Shown piece by piece: positions 1 to 11,775 of a DNA stretch of 64,000 nt. The DNA comes from Pachydiplax longipennis (Eukaryota; Arthropoda; Insecta; Odonata; Libellulidae), in assembly GCA_036926295.1 (NCBI GenBank), contig JAVFKF010000003.1, positions 26,138,001 through 26,202,000 of the forward strand, read 5' to 3'. Each line of letters opens with the position of its first letter. Within the stretch, counting starts at the first letter, position 1. Below the pieces are notes generated by a model. The model worked only from the letters and a program-made list of their open reading frames with translations. It was not told the DNA's origin and ran no database searches. Made by a program: the position numbers and the translations under genes.

Positions 1-57
1 AGTTTTTCTTAGAAATTGTTCACTTACACTGCATCAACATGTGCACTTCCTTCATAG

Positions 58-93
58 GTTGGCGTTGCCTTGCTAATACGAGACACTATGAAC
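58..93 (+). other. possible 36-base microexon
   Basis: A short stretch lies between an acceptor-like CTTCCTTCATAG ending at 57 and a consensus donor GTAAGT at 94-99. It is open in two frames: phase 0-0 gives VGVALLIRDTMN and phase 1-1 gives WRCLANTRHYE. Its length is a multiple of three, as expected for a cassette exon. The polypyrimidine tract is only moderate and the window edge hides the upstream context. No family is recognisable. Chance occurrence is quite possible in 64 kb. Confidence 0.15.
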
Positions 94-243
94 GTAAGTA
101 AAATCTTTTAGTATATCAATTAGTTTGTGACTGCGGAGTCAGGGTAGTACTAAACTGTACCAAAATTGTTCAATTTGTACTAGTGAAATGGCACAATGGT
201 ATTTCAATTTCAACTTATAAATTGTGCAGATACACAAAGACTA

Positions 244-390
244 ACAATAATACTTCTAGTAGTATTGTTAAAAGTACTTTGACAGCTAAGGTCATTTCGC
301 GTATATGAATGCCCACAGGAAATCGAACCCGGGACAGCTTTCACCAAAGTTGAACACACAACCCACTTGGCTATCCGCGAGCTCTGCAAG
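244..390 (-). mobile_element. tRNA-derived SINE, family A, near full length
   Basis: Read on the minus strand, this copy has a pol III A box (TAGCCAAGTGG), a B box (GGTTCGATTTCC), a GTGGGC acceptor-stem remnant, and then a body ending in ACTTTTAACAATACTACTAG. The same order recurs at 60841-60974, 62414-62535 and 62669-62803, which establishes a dispersed family. The A and B boxes show it derives from a tRNA gene and was transcribed by RNA polymerase III. It would have been mobilised by a partner LINE; which one is not visible. Confidence 0.8.
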
Positions 391-680
391 TTCTTATTTC
401 AAGGTAATACAATCAATAGCGACACAACGTTCTGCGGTAAATCTTGATCGAAATTATGTTCTATAATTTAATCAATTTTCAAATATTGCTAATTGGAATA
501 CAGTGATAACTTGGCTAACTAGTCTTGCTGTCGAATTTTTTGGTTAACGAGCAATTTTCCCTTTATCTCCTGTAGTCGGGTAATGTTTATGTGGATGCGC
601 ACGGAACACAAAGTATAAAAAAAGATGCTGTCCTGACGAGTAATATGATCACGCGGTGATTGTTATTTACGGTGTGGGTC

Positions 681-739
681 TCTATAGAAAATTCTATTTC
701 CACTATAGAAAATTCCTCTATAGAAAATTCTATTTCCAG
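681..739. repeat. short imperfect tandem repeat, 36-bp period
   Basis: The string TCTATAGAAAATTCTATTTCC occurs twice, 36 bp apart, with a third partial TATAGAAAATTCC between. It accounts for the repetitive SIENSIS peptide of a short open frame here, which is therefore not evidence of a gene. Confidence 0.6.
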
Positions 740-983
740 TCAGAGATATCAATATATAATGATTCCAAAACAGATCACTGTATACGCTCGTGTGACATTG
801 AAATGCAATATTTTAATGGAAAAACCTAGATATGAAGAAAAATGCGAGTGAACTCGTATACATGAGAATAACTGAATGAAAAATTTACATATAACTTAAG
901 GAAAACCATCCTTTTTCATTAGCATGAAAAGTTATTTATACAATCTATTGAGGTGAAATATGAAGATTATTTATTAGCTAAAA

Positions 984-1036
984 CTGAGGAGTTGAACCTG
1001 GACAGCTTTCGACTGCAATAGCAAGTTTAATTCAAC
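984..1036 (-). mobile_element. degenerate fragment of SINE family A
   Basis: On the minus strand GTCGAAAGCTGTCC followed by GGTTCAACTCC resembles the region of the 244-390 copy just before and through its B box (GTGAAAGCTGTCC, GGTTCGATTTCC). The A box and tail cannot be seen. This is an old partial copy if real. Confidence 0.4.
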
Positions 1037-2007
1037 TCTAGAAATGTGAAAAAGAAGAATTTAAATGAAAATATGCAAGTATTTAAAAATAAGTATGCAA
1101 GCTTATTTTTTATCCACGATATCACTGTAAATCTCCTGTAATTCTATTTATCTTAAGTTATTCAAAGCTGTTTTTGTTAAGTTGTTTCATATTATACTTA
1201 AATCGATCCATTAGCGTAAAACACCAGCATAACTGATTTGACAGATATTTTAATATTCGTTGAAACTCCTAGATTAGAAGGTTGAAAAGTACCCCAAAAA
1301 TGTGAATGGCTTTGGTAATTTTACATTACTTTCCAATAAAATATAGTATCGATATTCGATGAATTGTCTACATATTACAATAAAATAAGTACATACATTA
1401 TATGCGGCCCGTGATGTATTTTTCGCTAAAAATGCGGTTCAGTGGAAATAACAGCTTGGACGCCCTTGCTGCGAAGGATAAACAGCGCTTTCCATCCCCT
1501 GCATAAATAAGAGATTATATTTTTCGGGCAAGATATTCAGCCAGAATGTATGCGCATATATATTTTTCTGTTCACACCCTTCTTCGCAAAACCCGGCCCA
1601 AAGTACACATGTAAATACCTCCTCTCGCACATGTCTGGATCAACTGGCATACGGAAACATCCGCCAACACACGTCGACTGCACGTAATTATGACCTCAGA
1701 ATAAAACCTTGGCCACAATGCCGTTGTCGCGTTAAGCCCCCCGGAATTTCCCGGTGCAAAATTCTCACCGATCTCACGTTCAGTTAAAACCCCTTCCCGG
1801 CGCACACTTTCACCTCACAGTCCCCTCGTTTCTTGATTAATCCCCAGTGTTTCGCAGTCCCAGGACGAGGAATTAATTTTTATTTCCCTCGGTCGGAATT
1901 CAAGGGTTGGTCGACAAGGAAGACATAGACGTAGAGTAGGAAGTTTTTAGGAGGACGGCTTGCTTATACTCCCTGAGGGAATGTTATGTGGGGAAAAGGG
2001 TTCAGGG

Positions 2008-2235
2008 TTAGGATTTTAGAAAGGATGAGGTAGGGAAGGAGATGGCGTCCTCTCTACCCATGATGCCTCGGGGGGAGGCAATCTTTGGTGGGCTGACTTC
2101 TTCTGGAAGGACACCGTTCGTGGGGGAGCCCTTTTTTGTGACTGCCAGAATTCTTTCTCTTTCCCTTTCCTTATAAGTACGGTTCTCTCCGGAAGCTTCC
2201 GCTCTGTTTAAATCATGTCCCCTTTGCCCTCGTTT
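2008..2235 (-). other. GC-richer block with a 75-codon frame free of stops, unassigned
   Basis: A local rise in G+C carries a minus-strand frame open for about 75 codons. It contains the peptide stretches ILAVTKKGSPTNGVLP and EEVSPPKIASPRGIMGRED, ends in TAA at 2008-2010, and has its first ATG only late in the frame. The plus strand is also open here for about 54 codons (MASSLPMMPRGEAIF...). No acceptor-like pyrimidine tract lies upstream on the minus strand. It could be an exon, an old transposon piece or chance openness caused by composition. I do not recognise the peptide. Confidence 0.2.
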
Positions 2236-4235
2236 CTATCTTCACGTTTAATCTCTTTCTATTTGTGCGTAGGAGGGTCTAATACTTTCTCTCTCGTTCG
2301 TTTGGGCTCTGTAATTTCGCGTGGGTTGGGTGGGGTTTATTCATGACCTTTCGGTGAACGTTGTTCTTTACGAAGGTTACCTGGGGAATGTATTCAGGGT
2401 GCTTTTTTCCACTGCATTTGCATTTAAATGTAAAATGTTAATCAGAAAGAAAGCGAGTTTATTAATTTAAATTACGCCGACCAAACGAGTCGATAGCGGA
2501 ACTTTTTTTAACCTGTAAAAGGGGACAAATAATTTGAAAGATATTTGGAGAATGGTTCTAAAAAACAATACATGTCCTCGTGATCCTGGACGTGCATTCG
2601 AAGTCACTATGACTTTGGTAAGCAAGCATTTAACTCGAGATATGACGGTAAGCCTAACAACATAAAGAAGCGTTTCAATAATTACTTTATCTCTGTTGAG
2701 TTTCTCACCATAATATGGCATTTTAAAATCTGCTCGATGAGAACGAAGGCCAAAAAATAATAATATTCGTTCATTAAATATAAGTGCATAAGAAAATTGA
2801 AAACTGATGTTTTATAGTAAGGAAAGGAATGAGATGATCCTTTCTTCATCATATTCCTCAATTTCTAGAGGATGAAAATGAGAAGATAAGACAATTTTAA
2901 GCCAAATGTAATCAAGCTCGCATTTACGGAATGGGAGCATTCCCAGAAAAATTATAACATTTTCATTATGAAATATCATTACTTCAGGATATTATTGTAT
3001 AATTGTTAATTGAATGAAGGAAATATCAAAGATATTAACAATGATACTTGACACGGAAATGATGGGGCTTAGTATTTCTCTAGTGGTTAAAAAAAAAAAC
3101 ACTGAGTGCCACTGTCACTGAGTTTGACATAATTTCACTAATTTACACATGCTAATATTGGCGTAATTAAATTTCATTTAATAAAAATATAAAACGGAAA
3201 AGGTATCTTTGAAAAACAGATGTATCAAAATATCTAAAAAGGGAAAGAAATAAGTAATTATTAACTGTATTTCTATCGATCCGAATTAGTAAGGGATAGA
3301 CATTGCATCATCTACCAGCTGAGTTATGTAACAAGTCATTCAACGTTCCTCAGCTTTACCTCCAGAAGTACGCATGATTATGAATTTGTTCCCGGTTACG
3401 TAGCAAACACCCGTAATAATGGACTCAGGAAAATGTGACCACACTTTTTCTCTAGTCCAACTTCTCTCTAAATAAAAAAATAAAGGTGAACAAATTCTCT
3501 CACTCCGTTCTTAGAAATAAATGTGACCACGCTCTTCCCATAGCCTATTTCATTCACTGGATAAAGAGCCTAAGCCACGCACGGGAACAACTTCCTCTTC
3601 TTTTTCTCGGGCGTTTAATAAAAGAGCTGCAGCTTTTATTTGTCGTTCTCTACCTCGATAGTGTCTCTTCTCCTTCCGTTCCTTGCAACACTTTCTTCCC
3701 CTTTCACTTTTCTTTCCGTCACAGGTTTATTTCTCCGCCATCCACAGTCGTTTCCGGAGACATCTCTAATTTAAAACTATCCGCCATCTTAATCGAGCGG
3801 ATAAATTTCATTTCCTTTATTCCGTTACGCTAACTATCGCATCTCCTCTGCAGTTTGCCGGAAAATAATGAGGGGGCCCTTTTCCAGACAACTTGCGGCA
3901 GATTCTGTCGTTGTCTGCAAGTTCAATTCTGTGATATTTCGCCAAAGCACGTTTTGTATATTTTATTGCTGCTAATGCAATTATTGATACTAATCCAACG
4001 TATTTTATTTTCCTTAAGTAAAAGCAGTGGGACTCATAATGAAGTGCCCAAGTTAGAATTAGTAGATACACAAATAGAATATTAATAAAGCACAATTTTC
4101 CCTCTCTTAACACGAAGGATACCTTCTGAAAAACGGTCATACAAAAGTATTTGTATAAACGGATACTTAAAATTCTCATATATTCTGCCATTGGATAATA
4201 ATACTAATTTTTGTGGGAAATTTGTTCGTTTTATG
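2236..4235. other. no supported gene
   Basis: AT-rich sequence. Open frames at 2467-2721 (minus), 3486-3833 (plus) and 3817-4191 (minus) show no motif. A pyrimidine-rich patch at about 3590-3730 explains the hydrophobic frame there. One run of ten A lies near 3091. Confidence 0.6.
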
Positions 4236-4296
4236 CGTTCGCAATGACAACTCGAGTTAATCCGAATTTTGTGTTAATCGAAGGTTACCGGTATTA
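4236..4296. mobile_element. possible pogo/Tigger-type terminal sequence remnant
   Basis: Iterated motifs ACTCGAGTTAATCCGAA and GTGTTAATCGAAGGTTACC resemble the repeated TTAAYCGAA/TTATCCGAA units of pogo/Tigger-group DNA transposon ends. No partner inverted terminus or TA duplication could be placed, so only a fragment is claimed. Confidence 0.3.
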
Positions 4297-5041
4297 ATGA
4301 ATTTATCTACGATTAAAAGTTTCTGAAAAACTATAAAATGGAAAAAGAATTAATATTAGAAACGGTAATTAAAATTTTTTTAATTATATAAAAACGTAAG
4401 TTACTTTTTTAGTTTCTATAACTTTGATTTATTTAACAATTTTTAGTCATTTCATACCAGTCAACGATGTACAGAAAAGCATTTTTAAGCCGAATTTGTT
4501 TATAATCATAAACAAATTTTCAAAAAATCATCGAAAATCAAAAGAAATCATGTTTTCGTGTACAAAACTAGCCAAGGTATCAAATAAACAAGATAATATA
4601 TTCTTTTATTCTCACCTGCAGTTTCGAGATGTTTTTCAGGTCATATAGATGCGATACTTAGTGCGATTTCATGTATAGGGTAATCAAATTGTTGGCCCAT
4701 AATTGTAGTTTAAATTGATGAAAAGTTATTACCTAAAAGAGAAAATCATACCGATGGAGTTTTAACTCGGAAGTGGATTTTCCGGATGATTTACAGAGTA
4801 ATCGAGGGTTGCTTTATTGCCTAAGTGCCCAATTGCTCTGCTCCATAATCCCTAACATCATAAATCATAAAGAATATTGCTCTTGGAACAACTATAAGCG
4901 GCAGATAGAAAGCGTGTGACATATTGCAAGGATTTAAACACATTCCAGTTATCCATCGATTTGATTTTATTGACTAATTGAGTGTTTCGTTCACTGAAAA
5001 ACATTGAGCTTATGTGAGAGACTAAAAGAATGGGTCAACGC

Positions 5042-5685
5042 CAGGGATGGGGAACCCTTTTCCATCAGAGGGTCAAATTATAGTCTTATATGAAAGACCG
5101 CATTTGATTTTATCAGGCCACTATTGTGTTGCGTGTTGGATTCAATGGTTAATCATTGAAATTTTATATAACAAAATTTATTCATTCGCTGATTAAACTG
5201 AAGGTGAACTTAACTTTTTATATTTAATTTTTTTCTTGGTATCATTTACATTTACATTTAAATTTTAACCCTGCAAAACGCCTCTGAAACATTGCAGGGG
5301 GTGTAAAACACCGAAAACCCAATCTACCCTTGACTGCTGCTGGCATCTCTAATACTTCACGGAAAAATGATTAGAAATAACTATCTGCCCAGGCAATTAT
5401 TTCCCTGTAACGCTTCTTCGTTTTTTCTCGATGATCACGTACGCTACTAACTGGTGTGACAATATCTACTACCTCCTCCCCGAGATCCGTAGTGATAAAT
5501 TTACTAAAAAGCTTCCTACGGTAAACAAGCCTTCTATCACCAAGCGAATTCCAACTGATCATTAGTAGGGTTCTGAGAGAATTATTTTTAAATTCAGGAA
5601 TTCGTTTAAGAAAGTGAGTAAAAGACCACGATGAGAGACCAAAAAGGCCACATTTGGCCCGAAGGCCGCAGGTTCCCCACCTCTG
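5042..5685. mobile_element. hAT-like non-autonomous element, 644 bp
   Basis: The left end starts CAGGGATGGGGAACCC and the right end, read inverted, starts CAGAGGTGGGGAACCTGCGG, so the terminal inverted repeats match over about 15 bp. The flanking octamers GTCAACGC (5034-5041) and GTCTAGGC (5686-5693) agree at six of eight bases, as expected for an aged 8-bp hAT target duplication. There is no transposase frame. Inside it lies a minus-strand LINE fragment (5243 to about 5628), so the original hAT sequence is only the outer parts. Related right-end sequence recurs at 6215-6320 and 11776-11870. Confidence 0.72.
5243..5628 (-). mobile_element. LINE (non-LTR) ORF2 C-terminus and 3' end, nested in the hAT element
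   Basis: The minus-strand frame contains LLMISWNSLGDRRL followed by REKTKKRYREI, then, after one in-frame stop, SFFREV. This follows the ORF2 C-terminal pattern known from CR1/Jockey-group elements of arthropods: L.W.SL..RR, then K(I)REI, then SFF.R. The 3' untranslated part ends at 5243 in a short tandem tail (TAAATG)n instead of poly(A). The GGTG...CACCCCCTGC stretch matches the 3' end of the copy at 39015. The 5' part is missing and the frame is broken, so this is a dead, 5'-truncated copy. The clade assignment is tentative. Confidence 0.72.
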
Positions 5686-6214
5686 GTCTAGGCGGAGCAT
5701 TCGTTACATTTAGCGGCCTGCAAGATGTGGCTAGAGAAAATTGCGAGGGCGGTTACATGCTGCGTGGGAGGTTTGGTTAAGGAGAAAGGATGATGAAAGG
5801 ACCTTTCTACTTTGTGCAGAGTCACGCAGTAAAGGGAAGGGAAAGAATGTCAAATCCAATGCGGCTTCTCTCTAGCATTTCCATGGGGATGCAATCGGAA
5901 TGGTGAAACAGAAAATAAATGGGGAAAAGTTGGAATGCTTTCTGCGAAACATCACTTGGTTCCACCGTTTTGAGGTAGCAGGCACCTGTGACTCGCAACC
6001 TTTCATATTCTTCGGTTTACACGAATCTTAGTCGAAAATACGTTGCCAATTTTCCGTGCCTCAGAGAGTTTCTCTTCTTTAAAACTCACGGAACTTGGGT
6101 CGGAGAAAATTAGAAGCTGCCGTTTTTCCGCGTGTATGTATCATATATAATAGTTCAATTGATGAAGAATACTAGGGTTACTAAGAATTCCCTTCTCTAA
6201 CTCAACTAAAGAAT

Positions 6215-6330
6215 AGATAATTGGTAGGAAATTTGCGTCCTTCGGGTCAAATATGGGCTTTTTATGTCTTAATTATGGCCTTTTTGTCACTTCCAGACAT
6301 ACTTCTATTTAAATAATTTTCCAATCTTTT
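6215..6330 (+). mobile_element. degenerate hAT-like terminal region
   Basis: CCTTCGGGTCAAATATGG, TGGCCTTTTTGTCACTTC and ATTTAAATAATTTT occur here in the same order as in the copy at 11776. The outermost bases (TTGGTAGGAAATTTGCG) look like a decayed version of CAGAGGTGGGGAACCTGCGG. No opposite end was found. Confidence 0.5.
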
Positions 6331-8840
6331 CAATAATTCAAAGTGAATATAAATCGGAAAATGTTTTTCTCAATTCATTCAACGAATGAATTCCTTTTGT
6401 CATATAAACTCTCGAATTATTATTACTTGAAAGTTGGCAAAACACAAAGCAAAAGTGGTTTGATGGTATCGCATGCAGCTATTCTTATGAGACTGAATGC
6501 TAAATATGGTCTACCGATCGAAAATATACTCAATCTGGATTATACTCCCCTATTTTGAAAAAACGCCACAATCACGGAATAAGGTATTAATATTCTTCTA
6601 GATCATGTTTACAGAATCTAACAATAAGCAAAATCATATAACTAACCAAAATATGAAATCTCAAATATTCTATAAGTATAAGAAGTATTTTAACCCCTTA
6701 ATAATGAATGCTGTAGCAGTAAATAGCAGTGAAGCAGGGGCGGAGAAACGTCGAATTCCCCGAAACTTACAGAAGGTCTTGGCCACATTTTCTCAGGCAG
6801 GTGATCGAGAGCTGTTGATTAAATTGATTTTAGCTGATTCGTTGATTAGTTGATTTATTTGGCGCCTTCTGCGGCCGTTCATTATTCTATAAGTAATGCA
6901 AAAGTCTTCCGCCCTAGTTTTCACAAATCTCTCTTCACTAATTACCCTCGCCATTAAATTGATTACATGCTTCGTTTTGCTATTTCATACATGGAGGTCG
7001 TTAATTTGCGATTCTCACTATTTATGAACAATCTTTGCACATATCCATAATAAAATTACACATAGCAATTAATTTTTGTAAAGGTAAATAGTAGACTAAA
7101 TTAGGTAAGGATTTATGTGCTCAAGGGTAGCTATCGTACGCAACAGATGTCTTTTATTTGTTAATTCAATTAGTTTTAAGCATTGAATGCTTGTTTTAAG
7201 TTAAACGAATGCATAAGTATATGAAACGATGTGTAATTATTAAGCTCCTTAATTAAAGTTTTAGGAACTTTTCATACACTGGTCGGCATCTGCGGACATA
7301 CACGAATTAAATTTTGTTTAACACAAAGTGTTAAAGCCAAGTAATGCTTTTCAGTGGAGATTATTTTTGTTTTTCAAAACTGTTCAGTTTAATTTATAGT
7401 CCTTCCCATTGCCATACATAGAATACCTTTAAACTAAAAGGTTACTGACTAATTAGCTACTTGCTTGCTTCCAGTACTTAGAGAAGTAATGGTGACATAT
7501 CCTGAGGTCATTACATTATATGTATTATGGTGTCATTTAGTAAAGAGATTCACAAACCAAATCACAGATCTGAGTATGTCCTTTAATAAAATTTCTGAAA
7601 TTTTTCTCTAAAGGAATTAGTAAATTAAAATTTTAGTGCAGCTAATTTTTATTCAAACGATAGAAGAAAGCTTTACACATAATTTATTATAATTATAATT
7701 AAATCTTATAAGCATCGTCTAGACTGTTCTATTTTCATTGCGATATCAAGTCCTAACAATTACCAGAGAATATCGATCATCAAATTGATGCTAAGTAATT
7801 CTTCACCATGTGTAACTTATTTTAATAACTTCATTCAAGTTATTCATTAAAAATATTTCTCATACAAAATTAACATACAACAGTCTCCCTTAGTCAGAGC
7901 TAAATTAAAATCTTACATGGGCACATAGGTATCCTTAATTTCCGTAATGAATAGCGGTTATTTATTTCCCCTGCTTATGTATGTTTAGACCCATTAATAG
8001 CTTGGCTTAAGGAGGGGTGTTTGGAAACTTACGCTGTTCCACAATGTTGGAAAACTTCGCAGGGGAACGAAGGAGATAAAACAGGGGAATCCACTCAGAA
8101 ATTCCACTCCAGTGTCCATCTTAACCTTGGAACTTGGTCCATTCCCTCGCCCACTCACTTACCCTCTCCTGGGGATGGGAGTAAGTTTGGAGACGTCTGG
8201 AAACGTTTTCTCTTTCGACCCGAAAAGAGGCTTGGAGATAATTCGTATGAGCAATCCCTCATCGCGCCTTAAGTCTCATTCTGTTCTGAGGAGAATCCTG
8301 AAGGTTAAAGGCGAGGGAAAGAAACAAAGAAAGGAAGAAAGACTGGGGAAATTAATTGGCGAATTGAGAGAAGTCGCATTGAAGAGATGAAAGGAAGGAG
8401 AAAGGCAAGAAGGAGAAAGAGGTCTGAATTGCTTTAGGAATGCGTGATTTCTATAACTTATTTTTAGCGAATCCTGAAATAACCCAAATCCAGCGTGGGA
8501 GTATCGTATCTGAAAGGAAAGTGTGTGGGATTTATATGAGGGAGTCTAAAACACAAAAGAACTCAGAACAATGAAGTAAGTCCTGATACAAATACGATGT
8601 TTGACAAAGAGGCGTAGGTCCCACTCTAATTTAAGGAACTGAATGGTGGACTTCAAGAAACAAAGACTGAATTGACGCAAATAGAAGGAGAAGAAACGAA
8701 ACTCCATCGATCTACAAGTGATTGAAAAGGAGAGTAAATATTGGGAAATACATCTACGTGGGAAATTAAGTTAAAGCATGAATGACGAAGAACTAACTCC
8801 CTTCCAATACAAATCAAACTGGACAGAAAGTGTAATTCGT
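6331..8840. other. no supported gene
   Basis: Mostly AT-rich. A purine/GC-richer segment at 8000-8450 has a good minus-strand acceptor and donor (exon 8306-8164), but all three frames between them are closed. Frames at 6343-6558 and 6605-6853 are unassigned. Confidence 0.6.
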
Positions 8841-8866
8841 GGGCTTCCGTATAGCCAAGTGGGTTG
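8841..8866 (+). mobile_element. SINE family A, 5' A-box piece
   Basis: GGGCTTCCGTATAGCCAAGTGGGTTG is the first part of the family-A tRNA-like head, with a perfect A box TAGCCAAGTGG. The similarity stops abruptly. A B-box and tail piece on the same strand lies 488 bp downstream at 9354, suggesting one SINE split by an insertion. Confidence 0.6.
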
Positions 8867-9353
8867 AATAAAACACGACTTAATTGAGGGCGATATTGAT
8901 AGTATAATGTTTCCTTTAGTTTAATCCCTTTGTCGTGTTAGATGATGGTTAGGATAGAGAAAAATATAGCAATGAAACAGAAGAAAGGAAGGAAGCAGCT
9001 ACGATGTGGATTTAAGTAAAACCTAAGTGAAGTACTTAGGAAAATATTCCAGGAATCTACTCCAGGAAAACACCCAAAAGAAAGTGTAGTGATAAAACCA
9101 TCTAAACCCATTGATTAGTAGCTGAATTTTAAGCAAAGGGAATATATTTCTCATACGTGGAAGTAAATAAAGCAAGAGGAACAAGCGTACAACGGTAAGG
9201 GAAAGTTATCACACTGAAAGGCATTGAAAATTGAAAAATATTAAAAGAAATGTTAAGAGGGAGGTTAAAAATACAATTGGAAATTAATAATTAAGTTCCA
9301 AAAACCATTAGATTCACAGATACAGTGATTAGTACTCTTTCCTTCTGTAAGAA

Positions 9354-9437
9354 TGGTTTAATTTCCTGTGAGGGCCCGTATGCGAAAAGTGAACCCAAAT
9401 GTCAGAGCTCTTTTAACAATACTGCTACTACTAATAG
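9354..9437 (+). mobile_element. SINE family A, B box and 3' tail piece
   Basis: GGTTTAATTTCCTGTG corresponds to the B box and acceptor-stem remnant of family A. It is followed by the body (ATGCGAAAAGTGA) and the diagnostic end CTTTTAACAATACTGCTACT. It supplies the parts missing from the piece at 8841-8866. Confidence 0.65.
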
Positions 9438-9501
9438 TTATTAGAATTGATAGTTAATATATTACTACTAATATTTATTAGAATTAATAGTTATTATATT
9501 A
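9428..9501. repeat. tandem duplication, 37 bp x 2
   Basis: CTACTAATAGTTATTAGAAT and the following 17 bases are repeated with few changes immediately downstream (9428-9464, 9465-9501). The array overlaps the ACT-rich tail of the SINE piece, so it probably arose by slippage in that tail. Confidence 0.7.
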
Positions 9502-10977
9502 GAAAAGCTCCGTAGAAGACCTATGGAATAAAATTCAATCAGAAAGAAGAAGTTATGGACTCCAAGAAGAGATGGCAAAGATTGAACGAGTATAATCCTT
9601 CAACAGGAGAAGAAGAAAATGAGAAAAAGATGATTCTACTGTCCTATTTAAGAAGACAAGGAGAACAGATAAGAAAATCAATTGGCAAATGGGGATATGT
9701 CGTTTCGGGAAAATGCAGAAGTAAAAGAAAAGGAGAGAAAAGAATACAGAATGCTATTCTTCTTGAGGAGCATATTCCCTTTTCGCAGAAAACTAATACT
9801 TTCAATAAAATTTTATTTAGCGACATCCGTTTGGTTGATGCAGGGCTCGTATTTACTTCTATAAGTATATATGATAGATGAGATGGATAGATGAACCTTT
9901 CTAACGTTACTGAGTCGAAATGGTTTAAGCGTAAAAAAATCACGTAAGTGCCACACAATGATTCAAGTAACACTGCCATAAGTGATTGGAATACATGCCA
10001 CTATTGCTCTTCCTCTATACCTCAGTCATTTTTATATGTTTACAGCTACAAACAAGGCAGAAAAATAATTAAAAGATATTTCTCTATATATTATACCTAA
10101 ATTAGGAATTGTACAAATAAAACCGGTTTAAGTGTTGAAAAATTATAGAAGAGGTTAAGGAGTTAAAGATCACTCTCATTAAGCTTGCAATTACTTTTAG
10201 AGAATCTTATATACGAAAATTCAGATTCCAGAAAAGCGAGGAACTTGGAGGACTCCTTTTTCGAATCTCTTTCTCGTTTAAAGGTGCGACATAATGGCTT
10301 CGTTTCTTGTGCTGTAGAGAGGGAATTGAGCCTTGAATGATTCATTCAAAGAGGCCCTTAGATTTTCCCTTTTCCTATATTTCATTTCTCGTTTTCTTCT
10401 TCGATTGCTCCCCTTTTCATCCTTCGCAATTGTCTTCCTTTCATCTTCTACGACTTGTCGCTCCGATTCTCTCTTATCTTTCCTCTCATACATTATTTAC
10501 CTTTTTCTGACATTCCTTCCGAAATATCCCGTCTTCAATTAATATTCCTTCTTTTACGTTTCCTACCTTCTTTTTCCTCCGTTTCAGTCCGTCTTTCTAT
10601 TTTATTTTGCCTTCGTTTTCCCTTTGAAATCCCCTGAGAAGGAGAACCTTCCTCCACTTGATGTATTCCAAATATTTTCAGTCATTGATAGACAATTTCG
10701 GCTTCCCAACTTAATGTGAAGTCTTAAGAGCGTATTTGTAACCTCACCTTTTATTTACTAGTCAATATTTAGTCCTTAGGTTGACTCGAGTTTGAACGCA
10801 AGAGTCGATTGTATGTTTCCGTAAGATTTAAAGTGATTGAACTTTCCAATGAGTAAAGCTTTATTCTTGCATTAATTAAAGCACGGAATGGGTAAATTGG
10901 AAAGGATTTTTATCGCTCTTGGTTTATTCGGCGACTGAAACCTTAATAGATTTTATTCTTGAGATATTTTTGCAAAG

Positions 10978-11084
10978 CAAATAAAATCAAAGAGCACTAA
11001 TAATTTAATTTATACAATACCACAAGTAGTTGTTTGTGGTATTGCGTACCTTTAAAATTTCAGCGCTCTTTAATTTTCTTTGTT
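10978..11084. repeat. 107-bp imperfect palindrome, MITE- or hairpin-like
   Basis: The outer arms AAATAAAATCAAAGAGC and GCTCTTTAATTTTCTTTG are near-perfect complements, and an inner pair CAATACCACAA (11015-11025) and TTGTGGTATTG (11034-11044) is perfect with an 8-base loop. The intervening sequence pairs only weakly. A small foldback transposon or a transcribed hairpin would look like this. Confidence 0.5.
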
Positions 11085-11775
11085 TTAGTCTGGCGTGCAA
11101 CCTCGTGAAGACCGAAACCATCGGAGATTCTTTTGCATTTTTAGACGAAAATGTCCTAAATTTATCCTACATTCCGAAATAAATAGTTTCTTTCTTCTGC
11201 TCACGGTAGTTACTTGAGATGACCAATGTAAATTGTCTCAGGAGTAGGAAATAATGAAACTGTTTCAGCAACCAAGTTTTTTTGATAGCAACATAAACAT
11301 TTACTAAATTTTGTTCCTCAATTTTAAAGAAAATCGATAAATTTTATCTAGGTTTTTGTGATTTTGGATAGGAAACAATATACGACGATAAAAATTAAAA
11401 CGCAACGAAATTCACTTCCTTCACCTCTCTTGATTTCTAAATTAAATTCTGCAGAAGTTCTAATTAATTTTGATAATTTCTAATCAAATTTTGCAGGGGA
11501 AAAAAGTCTTCTACTAAACGTAAGATCAACTTTACGTGTATTCATTTCGATAGTTATGGATATTGGATGAATAAATACAAATTAGAATTAAAATAGATTA
11601 GTTTTACTGGAGATGGCATTTCCCAAAAATTCTCGACAATTTTGTTAATTTTAATAACCAAATTTTATATACGTTAGTAACATGTGTCTTGGGCATAGCT
11701 TATATGGAGATATGCTTCTAAAAAGAGCCGATCCAATATTGACTCAGATGTTCCGAGCAACTCATGGAAATAGAG

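Noticed and set aside
2467..2721. Minus frame with GSRGHVLFFRT as a LINE ORF2 end.
   Set aside because: Only a loose RGH similarity; the expected FF.NR..N.WN block is absent.
8164..8306. Minus-strand exon with very good acceptor (CTTTAACCTTCAG) and donor (GAGAGGGTAAGTGAG).
   Set aside because: All three frames are closed by stops; only a noncoding exon would be possible and nothing else supports it.
10333..10637. Serine/leucine/phenylalanine-rich open frames as membrane proteins.
   Set aside because: They follow a pyrimidine-rich tract; the same artefact occurs at 15284-15502 and 17387-17653.
11498..11520. 23-base microexon between TTTTGCAG and GTAAGA.
   Set aside because: Too short to judge, weak pyrimidine tract, and no phase partner.
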